A DNA stretch of 64,000 bases from Thalassospira australica (GTDB lineage: Bacteria; Pseudomonadota; Alphaproteobacteria; Rhodospirillales; Thalassospiraceae), in contig NZ_JRJE01000003.1 in the NCBI RefSeq assembly GCF_000763295.1, positions 1 through 64,000 on the forward strand. Direction: 5' to 3'. Below, piece by piece: positions 25,121 to 33,931 of this stretch. The first letter of the stretch is position 1. Each line of letters begins with the position of its first letter. Made by a program: the position numbers and the translations under genes. The notes under the pieces were generated by a model, which searched no databases, was not told the DNA's origin, and worked only from the letters and a program-made list of their open reading frames with translations.

Positions 25121-26521
25121 TTGAACTCGAATGGGGGGTTTGAATTGTTTGGTGTTGAACTGGATATCCGGACCCTTGCGTTTATTGCAACGCTTGCTGC
25201 TTTTGTACAGGCCATAACATTCATTTCACTATGGATGGTATCCCGGCATCGATCCAGCACCTTGCTTTGGGCCATCGGCGGCATCAGCACTGCAACCGGC
25301 TTTGTCTTGCTGGGCTACAGGGGAGTATTGCCTGACTTCGCCTCAATCATTATCGCCAACACCCTGATTGCCCTGTCCCACGTTTTCTACTGGTTGGGCC
25401 TTGAAGGCTACACCGAGCGCAAACCAAGCATCTGGCTTTCTGGCATCACGATCACTGCGGTCGTGCTTTTGTTCTTTTATTTCAGCCAGGTCTCGCCAGA
25501 TATTCCAGCGCGTGTGATTGTGATTTCAACCGTCCTCGCCCTGCTTTCTTTTGGCTGCGTTCAGACGTTGTGGCTTCAAGACACCGCCAAAAACTCTGCG
25601 CCAGAGCACATCATGGCGATCACCTTTCTTGCACATGGTCTTTTCCACATGCTGCGCGCCGTTTACACGTGGCTGGACGGACAACAAATCACCAGCTTCA
25701 TGAATGCGCCAACCGTTCATATGTTTGCATTCCTGGATATTATTTTATTCCAGCTGTTAACCGCGGTCGGATTTACCGCGATGATTATCATCGGGCTCAA
25801 CAGTTCGCTCCGCGCCGAGGCAAAGTCGAAAAACCGCCTGTTTGCAATTCTTGCCCATGATCTGCGCAGCCCGTTTAACGGCCTTGCGGGGCTGTCCATG
25901 CTTGCACAGCAGGATATCGCAAAAGGCAATCACGACGAGGCACGCAGTAAAATTCAAATGCTGCATTCATCTGCGTCTGAAACGCTGCGTTTTCTTGATG
26001 ACTTGTTGATTTGGGGGCGAACCCTGATTGACGATCGTAAAACTGAACCCAGCACAATTTCACTTGATGAATTGATTGAAGGTGCGGTCAAGGTTGCCCA
26101 CCCGCTTTTGCAAGCAAAATCAATCGCCGTTGACTATGCACCACAAAAACTGATCGGCTTTGGCATTGCCCAACATGCGGAAATGATTTGCCGCAACCTT
26201 TTGGTCAATGCCATCAAATTTTCAAAGAAGAACAGCACAATCAAGGTGCGCACCCAGATCGCAGACACCAAAATCAAAATCCAGATTATCGATCAGGGCG
26301 CAGGCGTCACAGATCAGATGATCGCCGACTTTGCCACCTCCAGCGGATCTCAGACATCAACAGAAGGTACATCGGGGGAGCTTGGCGCGGGTGTCGGGCT
26401 TTCACTGTGTCGCGACCTTTGCCGCGAAGATGGCGAGCAAATCTGGCTTGAGCACAACCCCCAAGGCGGTCTGATCGCAACCTTTACCGTGACAGCACAC
26501 CGTGATGAAAATACGGCCTGA
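25121..26521 (+). CDS. Membrane-bound sensor histidine kinase
   Basis: 466 residues. N-terminal sensor of about seven hydrophobic helices (residues 15-228), then the HisKA dimerisation box FAILAHDLRSPFNGLAGL with phospho-acceptor His246, and an HATPase_c domain with N-box (ICRNLLVNAIKFSKK), G1 (IDQGAGV) and G2 (GELGAGVGLSL). The membrane part contains no PAS, HAMP or periplasmic loop I can name, so the signal is unknown. No response regulator is adjacent, so it is an orphan kinase. There is no in-frame ATG: the start is TTG at 25121 or TTG at 25145, the latter after aatgggggg. Confidence 0.85.
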   Translation: MNSNGGFELFGVELDIRTLAFIATLAAFVQAITFISLWMVSRHRSSTLLWAIGGISTATGFVLLGYRGVLPDFASIIIANTLIALSHVFYWLGLEGYTERKPSIWLSGITITAVVLLFFYFSQVSPDIPARVIVISTVLALLSFGCVQTLWLQDTAKNSAPEHIMAITFLAHGLFHMLRAVYTWLDGQQITSFMNAPTVHMFAFLDIILFQLLTAVGFTAMIIIGLNSSLRAEAKSKNRLFAILAHDLRSPFNGLAGLSMLAQQDIAKGNHDEARSKIQMLHSSASETLRFLDDLLIWGRTLIDDRKTEPSTISLDELIEGAVKVAHPLLQAKSIAVDYAPQKLIGFGIAQHAEMICRNLLVNAIKFSKKNSTIKVRTQIADTKIKIQIIDQGAGVTDQMIADFATSSGSQTSTEGTSGELGAGVGLSLCRDLCREDGEQIWLEHNPQGGLIATFTVTAHRDENTA

Positions 26522-26528
26522 AACAAAA

Positions 26529-26557
26529 AACGCCCGTCAGCAAAACGCTGCGGGCAT
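26529..26557 (-). terminator. Terminator of the tRNA-Glu cluster
   Basis: Stem acgcccgtcagc / gctgcgggcat (one bulge) with an AAAA loop; the minus strand continues with TTTTTTGTTT. It sits between the histidine kinase stop and the last tRNA-Glu. Confidence 0.8.
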
Positions 26558-26590
26558 TCATGCAAGAGCCGGTTGCTCTGTCAGAAAAGA

Positions 26591-26666
26591 TGGCGTCCCC
26601 TAGGGGATTCGAACCCCTGTTGCCGCCGTGAAAGGGCGGTGTCCTAGGCCTCTAGACGAAGGGGAC
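26591..26666 (-). tRNA. tRNA-Glu (TTC), copy 1
   Basis: 76 nt with CCA. Acceptor GTCCCCT pairs with AGGGGAC, anticodon stem CCGCC/GGCGG, loop CTTTCAC with TTC anticodon. Last gene of the leftward triplet; sequence identical to the other two copies. Confidence 0.96.
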
Positions 26667-26711
26667 ACAGGCACATAAAGGCATATGCGCAAATGTCGTG
26701 ACATCGGTTGG

Positions 26712-26787
26712 TGGCGTCCCCTAGGGGATTCGAACCCCTGTTGCCGCCGTGAAAGGGCGGTGTCCTAGGCCTCTAGACGAAGGGGAC
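26712..26787 (-). tRNA. tRNA-Glu (TTC), copy 2
   Basis: 76 nt, identical to copies 1 and 3, with CCA encoded. Spacer to copy 1 is 45 bp and to copy 3 is 38 bp; the spacers are not alike. Confidence 0.96.
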
Positions 26788-26825
26788 ACATAACGCACCA
26801 ATCGAAGTCAGTCTATGTTAACGGG

Positions 26826-26901
26826 TGGCGTCCCCTAGGGGATTCGAACCCCTGTTGCCGCCGTGAAAGGGCGGTGTCCTAGGCCTCTAGACGAAGGGGA
26901 C
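26826..26901 (-). tRNA. tRNA-Glu (TTC), copy 3
   Basis: 76 nt, identical to copies 1 and 2. First in transcription order; the promoter should lie in the AT-rich segment right of 26902. Confidence 0.96.
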
Positions 26902-27045
26902 GCAGCGCGTTAACGAGGCCGGTTTTTAGCGATTGGGTGGGGTCAGGTCAAGCGGCTTTTTCGTCGCTGTGACGTTTTTTTTAATCCCCCACCCGAAATG
27001 ACGTCATTCCCGACCAAATACTGAAAAAACCAGCACCACTGTTTA

Positions 27046-27080
27046 ACCAGACGGTTTATTTTCAACCTTGCCCGTCTGGT
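27046..27080 (-). terminator. Weak hairpin downstream of the MFS gene
   Basis: 9-bp perfect stem accagacgg / ccgtctggt with a 17-nt loop, 39 bp past the MFS stop. No T-run follows on the minus strand, so it may be a Rho-dependent or processing structure rather than a true intrinsic terminator. Confidence 0.4.
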
Positions 27081-27118
27081 GCATCTTCAAACCGGTGCAA
27101 ACAAGGGGGAAAACTTTC

Positions 27119-28372
27119 TTACGCCCCGGTCTTGCGACGTGTCCCGAACCAGAAACAACCACCTGCCAGCGCCAAACCAATCCCCAGAAAAACAAACATT
27201 GCCTGATAACCTGCAGCCGGATTGTCTTCATACTGCCCGATGATCAGACCGGCGATCCCCTGCAGGACAAAAAGCCCGGCAAACGTCGCAAGATTGATCG
27301 TGGTCAGCGCACGGCCAATCTGATGTTCTGGTACGGCCTTGCGTGAAGCGGCATAATTCAATGTCGCACTACTGCCGATAAAACCATGCAGCAGCATGAA
27401 CACCATGGCAAACCCGGCGCCAAAAGGCCCGACAAAGGCCTGCAGCAAACAGGCGACTGCCCCCACCAGAACGGCAAAAACGATCAGACCACGGGTATTG
27501 TCCGGCATCATGCGCGACAGTTGCCCATAGGCCGGCGGACCGAAAATCATGCCAATCGTCATCACCAGAAGGATATTGCCAACGTCAACGGCGCCAAGAT
27601 CAAATACATCGTGCAGATACGGCCCACCCCAAAGTCCACGCACAGTCAGGATGGCCGGATAACTGAAGAACGCCACACCGCACAACAACCAAACCTGCCG
27701 GTTAGACCAGACCGACACCATGCCGCGCAAAACATCCAAAATACTTTCACCACGCTGGGCATGGGCGGCATATCCGGGTGGATTATCGCGCACAACGACA
27801 AAATCAAGCACCACGGCGACAAGGGAAATCACTGCCAGGCCATAATAAACCGTGCGCCACCCATGGGTTTCCACCAATGCCGCCAATGGCGTTGCCGATG
27901 CCAGAACACCAAGCAAACTAAACGACACAATCAATCCCGAGGCAGCGGCGAATTTTTCCGGCGCGGTCCAGCGCGCAGCCAAAACAAGCGCACCCATAAA
28001 GGCTGCCGAGCAGCCAATTCCAATCACCGCCTGCCCGATCATCAGGCCAATCACCGAATGCGCATTGGCAAATATGATCACGCCGATCACCGTCACCAGC
28101 ATCAAAGCGCCATTGGTCATGCGCGGACCGAAACGATCCAGCATCACACCGACCGGGATCTGCATCAGGGCAAATGCGAAATGGAAACTGCCTGAAATCA
28201 GGCCGATCTGTTCCGGGGTAATGGCAAGCTCACCGCGAAGCGGCTCCGCCAGAAGCGCCTGGGCCGAACGGAAAAACTGGCTGAGTGAAAACGCCAAAAG
28301 AATGGGCGCCAAAACCAGAATGAAATCCAACGTCGTATGCGATGGCGATGTTTTTTTTGCGTGATCTGTCAT
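27119..28372 (-). CDS. MFS transporter
   Basis: 417-residue major-facilitator protein with twelve predicted membrane helices. The A-like motif between helices 2 and 3 reads GVMLDRFGPRMTNG, and ARWTAPEKFAAASGL follows helix 4-5. It resembles nitrate/oxalate-type or NarK-related importers only in a general way, so no substrate is assigned. Start ATG 28372 (MTDHAKKTSPSH); the upstream frame extension is not supported. recJ ends 84 bp upstream on the same strand, so it may share the recJ transcript. Confidence 0.88.
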   Translation of the reverse strand: MTDHAKKTSPSHTTLDFILVLAPILLAFSLSQFFRSAQALLAEPLRGELAITPEQIGLISGSFHFAFALMQIPVGVMLDRFGPRMTNGALMLVTVIGVIIFANAHSVIGLMIGQAVIGIGCSAAFMGALVLAARWTAPEKFAAASGLIVSFSLLGVLASATPLAALVETHGWRTVYYGLAVISLVAVVLDFVVVRDNPPGYAAHAQRGESILDVLRGMVSVWSNRQVWLLCGVAFFSYPAILTVRGLWGGPYLHDVFDLGAVDVGNILLVMTIGMIFGPPAYGQLSRMMPDNTRGLIVFAVLVGAVACLLQAFVGPFGAGFAMVFMLLHGFIGSSATLNYAASRKAVPEHQIGRALTTINLATFAGLFVLQGIAGLIIGQYEDNPAAGYQAMFVFLGIGLALAGGCFWFGTRRKTGA

Positions 28373-28456
28373 GATGTTATCTGGGATAATCCCATCCTGT
28401 CGGAACCGCAAGTAATTGCACAACATGGCAAATATGCGCATTCCCGCCCCGGCACC

Positions 28457-30247
28457 TCAGACAGGCAGCGCAACATCATCAATGATCAGCTGCACCCCGT
28501 CACGACCCTGCCAGCTATCGCGACGCAAATGCCCCAAAACGTGCAGGGGCCGCCCACCATGCTTGATCAGGGTCTGGCCCATATCATTATCAAGGCATCG
28601 AAACGCAATCGCCTTCAGCCTGCCCTTGCCATTGGCCCCGGTCAGAATACACCGCACATGATCAGCCCCAACCACATCGGCCTTCACCGCACGGCAATCG
28701 ACAAAAACAAACCGGGGTTCAGCATTGCCCGCGCCAAATGGGCCAAGTTTCTCAAGCGCGCTGATCAGATCAAGCGTCGCCCCATGCGCATGAAGCGCAC
28801 CATCGACCGTGATGGTCGGGCGAATGTCGTTTTCTTCGATGATTTTGGCAAAGCGTTCTTCAAGAAATTCTTCAAATGCATCGCGCTTTTCCGGGTCAAG
28901 GGTAAAGCCCGCCGCCATGCCATGCCCGCCGCCATTGATCAAAAGCCCTGATTGGCGTGCGGCAATGATCGCCGCACCAAGGTCTATTCCGCGCACGGAT
29001 CGCGCAGATCCCTTATAGACCCCATCAACCATCCCCATCACAAGCGACGGCACGTGGTAGCGATCCTTAAGGCGGCTTGCGACAATGCCGATCACGCCGG
29101 GGTGCCAGTCATCGCCCCCCACCAGCACCATGGAACCGACTTTTGATTTGCCTTCGACCGCGCTAATGGCCTGATCAAGCACAATATCCTCAATCGCCTT
29201 GCGCTCGCGGTTATATTCATCAAGCTTGCGCGCGATATCCTGCGCCTCAGCGGGGTCTTCACCCGAAAGCAGTGTCGTACCCAGAAAACTCTCGCCAACG
29301 CGCCCACCGGCGTTCACACGCGGCCCCAGCACATATCCAAGGTGATAGGCGTTTGGCGTTTCATTGACGCCGGCCACATCGGCAAGCGACGTCATGCCGA
29401 TATTGGTCCGATGCTTCATGACCTTGATACCCTGGGTCACAAAGGCCCGGTTCAGCCCGCGCAACGGCACAACGTCGCACACCGTGCCAAGGGCCACCAG
29501 ATCCAGCCAATTGCGCAAATCAGGCGCACGAACGCCGGCCTTCTCCAGCCAACCACGATTGCGCAGTTCGCGCAGCATCGCCACACACAGCAGGAATGCC
29601 ACACCGGCCGCGCACAAATGCCCAAGCCCGCTTTCATCATCCAGACGGTTGGGGTTTACCACCGCAACCGCAGGCGGCAATTCCGGTTCGGCCGCATGGT
29701 GATCAACGACAATCACCTCGATCCCGGCGTCCTTGGCTGCTTGGAGCGGGCCATAGGCCGTCACCCCGCAATCGACCGTCAGAATCAGATTGGCACCATT
29801 GCGCTGCAGCGCCAGCAAGGCCGGTGCATTCGGGCCATAGCCCTCTGTCATGCGATCGGGAATGTGAACAGGAACATCTGCGCCAAGCGCACGGAAGAAA
29901 CGCTTCAAAAGGGCAGTACTGGTCGCGCCATCAACGTCATAATCACCAAAAACGGCAAGTTTTTCGCCCTTCTCGATGGCGTCAGCAATGCGGGCTGCGG
30001 CCTTGTCCATATCTTGCAAACTTGACGGATCGGGCATCAAATCACGCAAAGTCGGCGACAGGAAACTTTCGGCATCATCCAGATCGATGCCCCGTGCGGC
30101 CATCACACGGCCGACAATTTCCGGCACGCCAAAGCGCTGGGCAATCGTGGTTGCCAATCGTTCATCATTTGCGCGTTCTCGCCACCATTTGCCGGTAACG
30201 GATCGCTCAATACCCATAAAAGTCGTTTCTTGCGGATGATCTGTCAT
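28457..30247 (-). CDS. recJ: Single-stranded-DNA-specific exonuclease RecJ
   Basis: 596-residue 5'-3' ssDNA exonuclease of recombination and mismatch repair. The DHH domain has GDYDVDGATS (101-110), LTVDCGVTAYG (157-166) and VVDHHAAEPELP (181-192). The DHHA1 domain carries the substrate-binding GGGHGMAAGF, and a C-terminal OB fold follows. All metal-binding motifs are present, so the enzyme should be active. Start ATG 30247; 82 bp separate it from the upstream peroxiredoxin gene, on the same strand. In many alphaproteobacteria recJ directly follows hom-glpX; here three genes come between. Confidence 0.96.
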   Translation of the reverse strand: MTDHPQETTFMGIERSVTGKWWRERANDERLATTIAQRFGVPEIVGRVMAARGIDLDDAESFLSPTLRDLMPDPSSLQDMDKAAARIADAIEKGEKLAVFGDYDVDGATSTALLKRFFRALGADVPVHIPDRMTEGYGPNAPALLALQRNGANLILTVDCGVTAYGPLQAAKDAGIEVIVVDHHAAEPELPPAVAVVNPNRLDDESGLGHLCAAGVAFLLCVAMLRELRNRGWLEKAGVRAPDLRNWLDLVALGTVCDVVPLRGLNRAFVTQGIKVMKHRTNIGMTSLADVAGVNETPNAYHLGYVLGPRVNAGGRVGESFLGTTLLSGEDPAEAQDIARKLDEYNRERKAIEDIVLDQAISAVEGKSKVGSMVLVGGDDWHPGVIGIVASRLKDRYHVPSLVMGMVDGVYKGSARSVRGIDLGAAIIAARQSGLLINGGGHGMAAGFTLDPEKRDAFEEFLEERFAKIIEENDIRPTITVDGALHAHGATLDLISALEKLGPFGAGNAEPRFVFVDCRAVKADVVGADHVRCILTGANGKGRLKAIAFRCLDNDMGQTLIKHGGRPLHVLGHLRRDSWQGRDGVQLIIDDVALPV

Positions 30248-30329
30248 GCCCTATGAAATAGCGTAATCTCGGGCGGGCTGGAACCGGATATTTTGGCCAA
30301 AGGCAAACTTCCCCAATCTGAACCGGGCC

Positions 30330-30866
30330 TTAATTGGCAGGGTTTTCCCGACACCACCCCAAAACGTTTTGCGCATCTGCGGCCGGATCATCGATGGGAT
30401 AAAAAACCTTGGTGATTTTGCCACCGTCAAGAACCATGGTCAGGCGTTTGAACAACCGCATGCCTGCTGCCTCAAAACCCGGCATGGCCATGGCTTCCAT
30501 GAACCGATGATCAGCATCCGACAGCAAGGGAAATGGCAGATGAAGCCGCTCTGCTGCTTCTTTCTGATAGTCCGTTGTCTGGCTTGAAAGCCCATAAAGG
30601 TGCTTGACGCCAACGGCGCGTAATTCGGCGGCGTGATCACGGAAGGAACAGGATTGCGGCGTGCAGCCCTTGGCCCCGGGGATTTCATCCCATCCGTCTG
30701 GCGACGGCACACCGGGCTTGGCCGTGCGCGGATAGGCATAAACAACCGTGCGCCCGGACAGTTCGGATAAATCAACCGAACTCCCATCGGTTGCCGACAG
30801 TGGAAGAGCTGGCAATATCTGCCCCGTCAACCGCGCGATGACGTGCGTTTCACTCTCTGAACTCAT
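30330..30866 (-). CDS. Peroxiredoxin (BCP/PrxQ-like)
   Basis: 178-residue thioredoxin-fold peroxidase. The active region YAYPRTAKPGVP...GCTPQSCSFRDHAAEL contains Cys68 and Cys73; the spacing C-TPQS-C matches PrxQ/BCP enzymes in which the peroxidatic and resolving cysteines are five residues apart. An insert (PGVPSPDGWDEIPGA) lies between the PxxxT-like segment and the cysteines, as in a known subgroup. Reduces peroxides using thioredoxin, in the cytoplasm. Start ATG 30866 with gggaga ribosome site. Divergent from the 105-residue membrane protein. Confidence 0.9.
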   Translation of the reverse strand: MSSESETHVIARLTGQILPALPLSATDGSSVDLSELSGRTVVYAYPRTAKPGVPSPDGWDEIPGAKGCTPQSCSFRDHAAELRAVGVKHLYGLSSQTTDYQKEAAERLHLPFPLLSDADHRFMEAMAMPGFEAAGMRLFKRLTMVLDGGKITKVFYPIDDPAADAQNVLGWCRENPAN

Positions 30867-31068
30867 TGCGTTCTCCCTGTCGTGTTCTTTGGCGCGAGCT
30901 TCGTTTCACACCCGCTTTGCCCTCACCATAGATGTGGTCGGCGCAATCACAAAGAAGGGACTTTTGCGCATCGTGGAAAACAAAGCGGAAAACAAAAGGT
31001 GCCTGCCACCCCTTGCACGCAAGAACAACCTGTGCAGACTGACCGACAAACAAGAATGGACATAAGCA

Positions 31069-31386
31069 ATGAACGATAAAAAAGGCTGGCGGATCGGACT
31101 TACAGTCCTGTCCGTGCTTGGTGCCCTTTTCTCGGCCCCCTTGGTGATGATGTCGCCAATGATGTTTGATGCGCCGGGATCGGAAAACAATCCCCTGACC
31201 CAGATACTGTTCTACAGCGTGCTGGCCTTCCCCGTCCTCTGCCTGATGGGTGGCATCCTGCCGTGGGTTTTCAAACGCCACCGTCTTGGCATCTGGCTAT
31301 ATGCGCTAAGCGGCTTGGCGATCGGGCTTTTTGTTGTTGCGGTCGTGTTGCTGCAAATTCAATGCGGCGGGGATTTTGCCTGCTGA
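31069..31386 (+). CDS. Small hypothetical inner-membrane protein
   Basis: 105 residues with three hydrophobic segments (IGLTVLSVLGALFSAPLVMM; ILFYSVLAFPVLCLMGGILPWVF; LGIWLYALSGLAIGLFVVAVVLL) and a Cys-containing tail (IQCGGDFAC). No recognised family. The ribosome site before ATG 31069 is weak (gacataagca). Its TGA ends at 31386 and the convergent yegD-like gene's stop begins at 31387, so the two genes touch with no space for a terminator. Divergent from the peroxiredoxin gene. Confidence 0.7.
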   Translation: MNDKKGWRIGLTVLSVLGALFSAPLVMMSPMMFDAPGSENNPLTQILFYSVLAFPVLCLMGGILPWVFKRHRLGIWLYALSGLAIGLFVVAVVLLQIQCGGDFAC

Positions 31387-32679
31387 TCAGACAATCCCCT
31401 CGTCCGCCGCAATCAACGCAAGCCCGTGCGCGACCGACAGGAACGGCTGGCCGATTTCGATGCGGTCCTTGCCAAAGCCGTCTTCAAAGATTTTACGCAC
31501 GGCCGGAACATAAGATGTGCCGCCGGTCATAAAGACCTTCGAAACATCGCGGGCATCTACGCCCGCCTGTGACAGGCAAAGCTTTGCGGCGGCCTCAATT
31601 TCGGCCATGTCAGGCGCGATCGCGGCTTCAAAATCAGCACGGGTGAATTTTTCTTCGATCTCAACCCCGCCGTGGGAGAACTGCAGAACGGTGCTGTCTT
31701 TGGATGACAATTCTGCCTTGGCTTTTGAGACCGTCTGATACAGATGGAAACCCATTTCATCTTCAATAATCGCCACCAGATCCTCGATATCGTCGGGTTT
31801 GGTTGCCGATCGGATCAGGCTTTTGATTTCATTGATGGTTTTGGGTTGGTTCATCATGGCGAGCTCATGCCAGCGCGAGAATGCCGTGTAATACTGGCGC
31901 GGCACCGGAAGCGTCGCCCCCATGGATTTATAGCTTGAGCCAAAACCAAGGCGCGGCCAGACGGCCTTTTGGATGATGCGATAATCAAACCGGTCACCAG
32001 CGATGCCAAGACCGGTATGCGCCAACGGCTGCACACCGCGAATACCAAGTCCCGGCGTAAAGCGGATCAGCGAAAAGTCACTCGTACCGCCGCCAAAGTC
32101 AGCGACCAGAACGGTTTCTTCTTTCTCAAGCTCGCGTCCGTAATAGTAAGACGCCGCAAGCGGTTCAAACACCATGGCTTCGACATCAAAGCCCGCCTGT
32201 TCATAGGCATCGCGCAAACGCATTTCAGCAAAATCATTGTCCGGATTGTTCCCTGCAAAGGCAACGGGACGCCCGGAAATCACGCGCTGTCCCAGCCAAC
32301 CAAGACTGTGCTGCGCAAAATGATGAATTTGCGTAAGAAACGTTCCAACCAGATCTTCGATCGAATAGGTCGTGCCGAAAATATCGGTGCCCTCAAAATC
32401 CTTGGCCGCCAGATAGGATTTCATCGACTGGATCAGTCGGCAGTCGTGGCTTTCTTTGAGGTATTCGGCAATCGCAAACGGGCCGGAGCAGCTTTTGGTA
32501 TGCGTCGGTGCCCCCGGCGACTTCAGATCCTGATCTTCCCAGAAATACAGGATGGTGCGATAGGTATCAAAGCTGTTAGCGCCAACTTCAAACTTTGCCG
32601 ATTGCACGTTCCCAGAACTGTCCGCAACAGCCAGAACCGAGTTGGTCGTACCGAAATCAAGGGCAATAATTTCCGACAT
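31387..32679 (-). CDS. Hsp70-family chaperone, YegD-like
   Basis: 430-residue actin-fold ATPase of the Hsp70/DnaK superfamily. The phosphate-1 loop is LDFGTTNSVLAV, phosphate-2 is VADFGGGTSDFSLI, and the adenosine motif is FMTGGTSYVPAVRK. It lacks the DnaK peptide-binding C-terminal domain: the chain ends right after the ATPase core, as in E. coli YegD. Role of YegD proteins is poorly known; a specialised chaperone or nucleotide-driven switch is inferred. It lies between glpX and the peroxiredoxin/recJ genes. glpX's terminator region follows its start side at 32680-32824. Confidence 0.85.
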   Translation of the reverse strand: MSEIIALDFGTTNSVLAVADSSGNVQSAKFEVGANSFDTYRTILYFWEDQDLKSPGAPTHTKSCSGPFAIAEYLKESHDCRLIQSMKSYLAAKDFEGTDIFGTTYSIEDLVGTFLTQIHHFAQHSLGWLGQRVISGRPVAFAGNNPDNDFAEMRLRDAYEQAGFDVEAMVFEPLAASYYYGRELEKEETVLVADFGGGTSDFSLIRFTPGLGIRGVQPLAHTGLGIAGDRFDYRIIQKAVWPRLGFGSSYKSMGATLPVPRQYYTAFSRWHELAMMNQPKTINEIKSLIRSATKPDDIEDLVAIIEDEMGFHLYQTVSKAKAELSSKDSTVLQFSHGGVEIEEKFTRADFEAAIAPDMAEIEAAAKLCLSQAGVDARDVSKVFMTGGTSYVPAVRKIFEDGFGKDRIEIGQPFLSVAHGLALIAADEGIV

Positions 32680-32764
32680 TTCACAGGCTCCAGCGTTTGA
32701 TCTTCAGCAAAGGGGGCGGAGGATGTAACGCGGACCGCCCTTCGCTGCAAGCATTTAGAAACAA

Positions 32765-32802
32765 AAAGGGAGTGCCGAGAATTATATCAAGGCACTCCCT
32801 TT
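32765..32802 (-). terminator. Terminator of glpX
   Basis: 12-bp perfect stem aaagggagtgcc / ggcactcccttt with a 14-nt loop, then TTTGTTTC on the minus strand. It lies 22 bp after the glpX stop and closes the alaC-hom-glpX series. Confidence 0.9.
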
Positions 32803-32824
32803 ATAGAAATTTGAGGCTGGTGAC

Positions 32825-33784
32825 TTATTTGTACCAGATTTTCCGGCTGAAATCGTGCACAGCGCGGACATAACGCACGGTGCCCGACTGGGAACGCATC
32901 ACGATGCTTTCGGTTTCGGCCCCATTGGCGAAACGGCGTACACCGCGCAGCATCGCACCATCAGTAACACCGGTCGCCGCAAACATGACATTGCCGCGGG
33001 CCAATTCGCCCAGCTTGTATTTGCGGTTCAGGTCTTCGATGCCCCATTTTTTCGCACGTGCAATTTCATCATCGTTGCGGAAAACAAGACGGCCCTGAAA
33101 CTGACCACCGATGCAACGAAGGGCAGCAGCGGCAAGAACGCCTTCCGGTGCGCCACCCGTGCCCATGTAAAGGTCAATGCCCGATGTTTTCTGCGAGGTT
33201 GCGATCACACCGGCAACGTCCCCATCGCCAATCAGCATGATGCGTGCGCCCGCTTCGCGGGTTTTGGCAATGATGTCCTGATGGCGCGGACGATCGAGAA
33301 TGCAAACAACCAGATCAGCAACATCGCATCCCTTGGCCGCAGCCAGGCTTTTAAGGTTCTCGGCCGGGCTGGCATCAAGATCAACAACATCGTCGGGAAG
33401 ACCACCGCCAACAGCGATTTTGTCCATATAGGTGTCCGGCGCGTTCAGGAAGCCACCCTTTTCGGCCATCGCAACAACGGCCAAAGAGTTCGGGCCACCG
33501 GTCGCGCAAATGGTCGTACCTTCAAGCGGATCAAGCGCGATATCGATTTCCGGACCTTCGCCGGAACCTACTTCTTCGCCGATGAACAACATCGGCGCTT
33601 CGTCGCGTTCGCCTTCGCCAATCACGACCGTGCCTCTGATGTCCATGCTGTTGAGCGCATTGCGCATCGCATCCACAGCGGCCTGATCAGCTGCCTTTTC
33701 GTCACCGCGACCCATCAGACCAGAGCACGCAAGTGCCGCTGCCTCGGTCACACGAACCGTTTCAAGCGCGAGATTTCGATCCAT
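32825..33784 (-). CDS. glpX: Class II fructose-1,6-bisphosphatase
   Basis: 319-residue GlpX phosphatase, the usual length, hydrolysing fructose-1,6-bisphosphate (gluconeogenesis; class II enzymes in some bacteria also act on sedoheptulose bisphosphate). Visible motifs are GRGDEKAADQAAVDAMR, VVIGEGERDEAPMLFIGE with the metal-binding acidic residues, IDIALDPLEGTT (the DPLEGT lithium-sensitive phosphatase motif) and MGTGGAPEGVLAAAALRC. Start ATG 33784 has an aggaagaca ribosome site. Follows hom by 147 bp containing a stem-loop at 33884. Confidence 0.97.
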   Translation of the reverse strand: MDRNLALETVRVTEAAALACSGLMGRGDEKAADQAAVDAMRNALNSMDIRGTVVIGEGERDEAPMLFIGEEVGSGEGPEIDIALDPLEGTTICATGGPNSLAVVAMAEKGGFLNAPDTYMDKIAVGGGLPDDVVDLDASPAENLKSLAAAKGCDVADLVVCILDRPRHQDIIAKTREAGARIMLIGDGDVAGVIATSQKTSGIDLYMGTGGAPEGVLAAAALRCIGGQFQGRLVFRNDDEIARAKKWGIEDLNRKYKLGELARGNVMFAATGVTDGAMLRGVRRFANGAETESIVMRSQSGTVRYVRAVHDFSRKIWYK

Positions 33785-33883
33785 ATTGTCTTCCTCGTAT
33801 TGCTGATGCGGGGTCTGGGGGCCCCGTCTCGTTGTTGTCTTCTTATTTATGATGCCCGGTTTTGTACCCGAACTTTACAACAG

Positions 33884-33911
33884 CGCCCCGCATCATGACA
33901 GATACGGGGCG
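33884..33911 (-). terminator. Stem-loop between hom and glpX
   Basis: Perfect 7-bp stem cgccccg / cggggcg with a 14-nt loop, 20 bp after the hom stop. No T-run follows on the minus strand; it may be a partial attenuator or RNA-stability element between hom and glpX. Confidence 0.45.
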
Positions 33912-33931
33912 AATATGTGTTGTTGATTTTG

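Noticed and set aside
26591-26901. Three long identical repeats with short spacers, like a CRISPR array
   Set aside because: Each repeat folds as tRNA-Glu(TTC) with CCA; spacers are 45 and 38 bp and the repeats are 76 nt.
32855-33898. 347-codon antisense frame over glpX
   Set aside because: glpX is fully conserved; the antisense protein is His/Arg-rich and without domain, a codon-bias shadow.
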